NCBI GenBank assembly: GCA_963701265.1
Contig: OY969581.1
Span: forward strand, 930,001 to 994,000
DNA length: 64,000 bases
Reading direction: 5' to 3'
Source of the DNA: VRUE01 sp963701265
Lineage (GTDB): Bacteria > Actinomycetota > Thermoleophilia > Solirubrobacterales > 70-9
Positions within the stretch are counted from its first letter, which is position 1. Every line of letters begins with the position of its first letter. The translations under genes were made by a program, and so were the position numbers. The notes under the pieces are model-generated. The model ran no database searches. It was not told the origin of the DNA and saw nothing but the letters and a program-made list of their open reading frames with translations. Of the stretch, positions 61,150-64,000 are shown piece after piece.

Positions 61150-61377
61150 ATGTGGGTTGTGCGATTGAGCGACAAGCAGCTTGAAGTCCTACGGGCCTTG
61201 CTGCGTTCGGAGGAGCACCTCGGCCCAGCGCTCAAAGGCGCGGTCGAGGCACTCGACCTGGCCCGCTGGGACGAGCTGCCCGAAGCCGAGCTTCCCTGGG
61301 AAGAGATCGAGCTGAAGGCGCGCCAGCAGGGCATCTCGCCCGCCGACGTCATTTGGGATCTAGCCGGTAAGCGCTAG
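61150..61377 (+). CDS. Small conserved hypothetical protein
   Basis: 75 residues from an ATG with GGAGG seven bases upstream. Soluble, acidic, three predicted helices (L-S-D-K-Q-L-E-V-L-R-A-L-L-R; then W-D-E-L-P-E-A-E-L-P-W-E-E). No known domain. The strong ribosome site and normal codon use support a real gene. The convergent dehydrogenase ends at the next base. Confidence 0.6.
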   Translation: MWVVRLSDKQLEVLRALLRSEEHLGPALKGAVEALDLARWDELPEAELPWEEIELKARQQGISPADVIWDLAGKR

Positions 61378-62199
61378 CTAGTCGTAGCTGTAAAAACCGG
61401 CGCCGGACTTTCTTCCGAGCTTGCCCGCATCCGCCATCTCGACCAGGAGCTTGGGGGGCTTCTGGTACTCCTCGTTGGAGGCGGCGTAGAGGGCATCGCC
61501 GATCGCCTTGCAGACGTCGAGGCCGACGAAGTCCAGCAGGGCCAGCGGGCCCATTGGATGGCCGGCGCCAAGCTTCATACAGGTGTCGATCTCTCCCGCC
61601 TCCATGCCGGTCTGTTCCATGAAGCGGACGGCGTCGAAGAGGTAGGGGAAGAGCAGGCGGTTGACGACGAAGCCCGCCAGGTCGGGGACCTCGACCGCGG
61701 TCTTGCCCAGCGCCGCGCACCAGGCGAGCGCTGTCTCGCGCGAGCCCGCGGCACCATCGGGGAAGCAGACCTCGACCAACTTCATCCGCGGTACCGGGTT
61801 GAAGACGTGCAGGCCGAAGAGCTTGCTGACGCCGGCCGCCTCGGCGATCGAGGCGATGCTGAGCGAAGACGTGGTCGTCGCCAGGTCAGAGTTGGGGCAG
61901 GCCTCGGCGACGGTTGCCAGCAGCTCGCCCTTGGGCGCGACCTCCTCGACGATCGCCTCGACGATCACGTCGCAGTCGGCAAGATCCTTGGGGTCGGTGG
62001 TGACACGCAGCCGCGACGGTTCCGCGCCGTCGATCTTGGCGCAGGCCGCGACGACTTTCTCCTCCGCGCGCCAGGCCGAGGCCTCGCTGCGCGCCAGCAG
62101 GATCACGTCTGCGGTTGTGGTCGCGACAGCGGCTAGACCCGTAGCGATAGCGCCGCTTCCCGCGATTCCCGGACTCTGGTACCCCTGGCTTCCGTTCAT
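61378..62199 (-). CDS. 3-hydroxybutyryl-CoA / 3-hydroxyacyl-CoA dehydrogenase
   Basis: 273 residues. NAD Rossmann motif G-S-G-A-I-A-T-G near residue 14 (a variant of G-x-G-x-M-G), E-A-I-V-E-E near 80, T-T-S-S-L-S-I near 108, G-L-H-V-F-N-P-V-P near 128 with the catalytic His, and G-F-V-V-N-R-L-L near 175. It ends G-R-K-S-G-A-G-F-Y. It oxidises 3-hydroxyacyl-CoA. Divergent from the thiolase, with 84 bases between; the operator at 62251 may act on both. Confidence 0.9.
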   Translation of the reverse strand: MNGSQGYQSPGIAGSGAIATGLAAVATTTADVILLARSEASAWRAEEKVVAACAKIDGAEPSRLRVTTDPKDLADCDVIVEAIVEEVAPKGELLATVAEACPNSDLATTTSSLSIASIAEAAGVSKLFGLHVFNPVPRMKLVEVCFPDGAAGSRETALAWCAALGKTAVEVPDLAGFVVNRLLFPYLFDAVRFMEQTGMEAGEIDTCMKLGAGHPMGPLALLDFVGLDVCKAIGDALYAASNEEYQKPPKLLVEMADAGKLGRKSGAGFYSYD

Positions 62200-62250
62200 G
62201 GGCCGGCTTCTATCAGGCTCGGCCCGGTTCTCGCCGCCAGGTACGATTGG

Positions 62251-62266
62251 TTGACTGACCAGTCAA
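62251..62266. promoter_or_regulatory. Palindromic operator before the thiolase gene
   Basis: TTGACTGACCAGTCAA: six-base arms TTGACT/AGTCAA around GACC. A -10-like TACGAT (62242-62247) is just upstream, so a bound repressor would sit on the transcription start. Same pattern as the P450 site at 4629-4644. Confidence 0.6.
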
Positions 62267-62283
62267 TCGGACGGAGGCAGGCG

Positions 62284-63471
62284 ATGGCAGACAACGGAAA
62301 CGGCAAGTTCGGCGGTCGCGAGGTCGTCATCGTCGAGGCTGTGCGCACCCCGATTGGCCGTGGTCATGAGGAGAAGGGCTACTACAAGGACATCCATCCT
62401 TCGAACCTTCTGGCCAAGGCCTACAGCGAGCTCTTCGAGCGCAGCGGGGTCGATCCGGCCGAGACCGGGGACGTGATCGCCGGCTGTGCCCAGCAGTTCG
62501 GCGAGCAGGGCGTAAACATCGGCCGCAACGCCTGGCTCGAGGCCGGCCTGCCGATCGAGACGCCGGCGACGACGATCGATCGCCAGTGCGGTTCCGCCCA
62601 GCAAGCGGTCAACTTCGCTGCGACGCTGATCGCCTCGGGTGTCCACGACGTCGCCATCGGCGGCGGCGTCGAGCACATGGGCCACATCTCCTTTGCCGAT
62701 GGCTACTCGGTGATGAAGGAGCACGGCGCTCCGTTCTCGCCCGAGTTGATGGAGCGCTACAACCTGATCCCGCAGGGCCTCTCGGCCGAGATGATCGCTG
62801 ACCAGTGGGAGATTCCCCGCTCGGAGCTCGACGAGCTCGGCGTGCGCTCGCAGCAGCTTGCCGCCAAGGCGACCGAGGAGGGCCGCTTCGAGCGTGAGAT
62901 CGTTCCGTTCTCGGTCAATGGCGACACTTACTCGACCGACCAGGGCATCCGCCCGGAAACCTCGATCGAGGTGCTCTCGCAGCTGAAGCCCGCCTTCAAG
63001 GAGGACGGCAAGATCACCGCCGGCAACTCCTCGCAGGTCTCCGACGGTGCCGCCGCGGTCCTGCTGATGACGCGTGAGAAGGCCGACGCGCTGGGCCTGA
63101 AGCCGCGGGCGCGGATCTTCGACCAGACCACGGTCGGCGTCGACCCGGTGATCATGCTCACCGGCCCGATCCCGGCGACGCGGAAGCTGCTCGAGCGCAA
63201 CGGGATGACGATGGACGACATCGACCTGGTCGAGATCAACGAGGCCTTCGCCTCGGTCGTTGCCGCCTGGCGCCGCGAGCTCGATCCCGACATGGACCGG
63301 GTCAACGTCAACGGCGGTGCGATCGCCCTCGGCCACCCCCTCGGCTCGACCGGCGCCCGCTTGATCACCACCCTGCTGCACGAGATGGAGCGCACCGACA
63401 AGGAGATGGGCCTGGTGACGATGTGCTGTGGCGGTGGCCTCGGCACCGGGACTTTGATTCAGCGCGTCTGA
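62284..63471 (+). CDS. Acetyl-CoA C-acyltransferase (thiolase)
   Basis: 395 residues from ATG 62284 with GGAGGC upstream; the open frame from TTG 62251 runs through the operator and is rejected. Thiolase catalytic residues are all visible: nucleophile in R-Q-C-G-S-A-Q-Q near 102, N-E-A-F near 320, His in G-H-P-L-G-S-T-G-A near 351, and the second Cys in M-C-C-G-G-G-L-G near 382. It performs the last step of beta-oxidation or its reverse. It is divergent from a 3-hydroxyacyl-CoA dehydrogenase, so the pair covers two consecutive steps. Confidence 0.93.
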   Translation: MADNGNGKFGGREVVIVEAVRTPIGRGHEEKGYYKDIHPSNLLAKAYSELFERSGVDPAETGDVIAGCAQQFGEQGVNIGRNAWLEAGLPIETPATTIDRQCGSAQQAVNFAATLIASGVHDVAIGGGVEHMGHISFADGYSVMKEHGAPFSPELMERYNLIPQGLSAEMIADQWEIPRSELDELGVRSQQLAAKATEEGRFEREIVPFSVNGDTYSTDQGIRPETSIEVLSQLKPAFKEDGKITAGNSSQVSDGAAAVLLMTREKADALGLKPRARIFDQTTVGVDPVIMLTGPIPATRKLLERNGMTMDDIDLVEINEAFASVVAAWRRELDPDMDRVNVNGGAIALGHPLGSTGARLITTLLHEMERTDKEMGLVTMCCGGGLGTGTLIQRV

Positions 63472-63513
63472 GGTTTTCGGCTCGCGGGGGTTCCCGGATC
63501 GGTACGGGCGGTG

Positions 63514-63519
63514 TAAGTT
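63514..63519 (+). promoter_or_regulatory. -10 element of the lipoprotein gene (leaderless start)
   Basis: TAAGTT ends six bases before the ATG at 63526; no ribosome site. Confidence 0.45.
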
Positions 63520-63525
63520 GCCCGC

Positions 63526-63990
63526 ATGGGCAGGGGTCCAACGACGCTGATCGTCGCCGTTATCGCTGCGGCTCTTTTCGCTGCCGGCTGCGGCGGAGGT
63601 GACGATTCAAGCGCGAGTTCGGTCTCCAAAGAAGAGTTCATCGCCAAGGCCGACGCGGTCTGCAAAAAGGGCACTGAACGCATGCAGACCAAGATCTTTG
63701 CCGCCCTTAAAAACCCGCGCAACCTGACCAAGGTGAGCAAGGCCGAGCAGGAAAAGATCGTGACCACGGTGATGGTGCCGAGCGTCAGCCGGGAAGTGAA
63801 GGAACTGCGCGCGCTCGGCATTCCCGACGGCGATGAGGAAAAGGTTGACGCGATGATCACGGCGCTCGAAGAAGGCATCGAGACCGCTGAACGCAGTCCC
63901 CAGGCCGTAACCAAAAGCAGCGACGTCGTCTTTGGGATCGCCAGCAGGATCGGCGGCGAATACGGCCTCGCGGTCTGCGGCAGTCGCTAG
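63526..63990 (+). CDS. Putative lipoprotein, function unknown
   Basis: 154 residues. A signal helix and lipobox L-F-A-A-G-C give a lipidated cysteine near residue 24, followed by a Gly/Asp/Ser linker. The mature helical domain has two cysteines (A-D-A-V-C-K-K near 46 and L-A-V-C-G-S at the very end) that could form a disulfide. This two-Cys small-lipoprotein pattern recurs in Thermoleophilia-like genomes but no function is assigned. Bases 63991-64000 are outside any gene. Confidence 0.7.
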   Translation: MGRGPTTLIVAVIAAALFAAGCGGGDDSSASSVSKEEFIAKADAVCKKGTERMQTKIFAALKNPRNLTKVSKAEQEKIVTTVMVPSVSREVKELRALGIPDGDEEKVDAMITALEEGIETAERSPQAVTKSSDVVFGIASRIGGEYGLAVCGSR

Positions 63991-64000
63991 TCGCTCGTCA

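Overview
The window is a high-GC, gene-dense piece of bacterial chromosome with about 64 protein genes, one tRNA and no gap over 300 bases without a gene. Gene content points to a deep-branching actinobacterium, most likely class Thermoleophilia (Solirubrobacterales and relatives). The reasons are a CarD regulator next to ispD, a type III glutamine synthetase, MerR-headed class III cyclases, SHOCT and DUF4383 membrane proteins, frequent GTG/TTG starts, and a Firmicutes-like order of core genes including a SigH-type sigma factor. The taxon is inferred from gene content and was not tested with a marker gene.

Layout. 1-7.4 kb: accessory metabolism (cut SnoaL-like gene, cupin, luciferase-like oxidoreductase, YdeI protein, amine oxidase), rlmN, a cytochrome P450 and a metallophosphoesterase. 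7.4-12.8 kb: a 112-bp palindromic element, glutamine synthetase III, an NlpC/P60 hydrolase, and a TetR regulator divergent from a DUF2339 membrane protein. 12.9-20.8 kb: a fused hydroxyacyl-CoA dehydrogenase/enoyl-CoA hydratase, a sirtuin, a HAD phosphatase, a multi-domain cell-wall enzyme and a nucleoside phosphorylase. 21.0-22.9 kb: the ammonium transporter/P-II operon. 23.0-24.2 kb: a MerR-cyclase fusion.

From 24.2 to 50.3 kb lies the backbone tilS-hpt-ftsH-folP-folB-folK-coaX-dusB-greA-lysS-clpC-disA-carD-ispD-ispF-cysS-rlmB-sigH. Most of these genes follow the order of the same genes near the Bacillus subtilis origin. They are interrupted by lineage-specific cargo: a GST-like protein, an aldo/keto reductase, an MFS exporter, DUF389 plus a 46-residue membrane protein, a PHP phosphatase, an acyl-CoA ligase and a coiled-coil protein. 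Together they cover tRNA and 23S modification, purine salvage, folate, CoA and isoprenoid precursors, lysyl- and cysteinyl-tRNA, proteolysis, c-di-AMP and transcription control. 51.3-64 kb holds tRNA-Thr(UGU), a SHOCT membrane protein, a coupled hydroquinone-dioxygenase/maleylacetate-reductase-like pair, a PlsC-GpsA fusion, an ECF sigma operon, a rhomboid protease, a BtuF-like protein, a CBS/CorC membrane protein, and a beta-oxidation dehydrogenase and thiolase.

The most unusual features are non-coding or structural. Perfect inverted repeats sit in frame inside ispD and cysS. Two 112-115 bp intergenic elements share a core and architecture but have different stem sequences. Many genes have a -10 hexamer 6-9 bases before the start codon and no Shine-Dalgarno sequence, which implies leaderless mRNAs. 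A matching 16-bp palindrome lies in front of the P450 and the thiolase genes.
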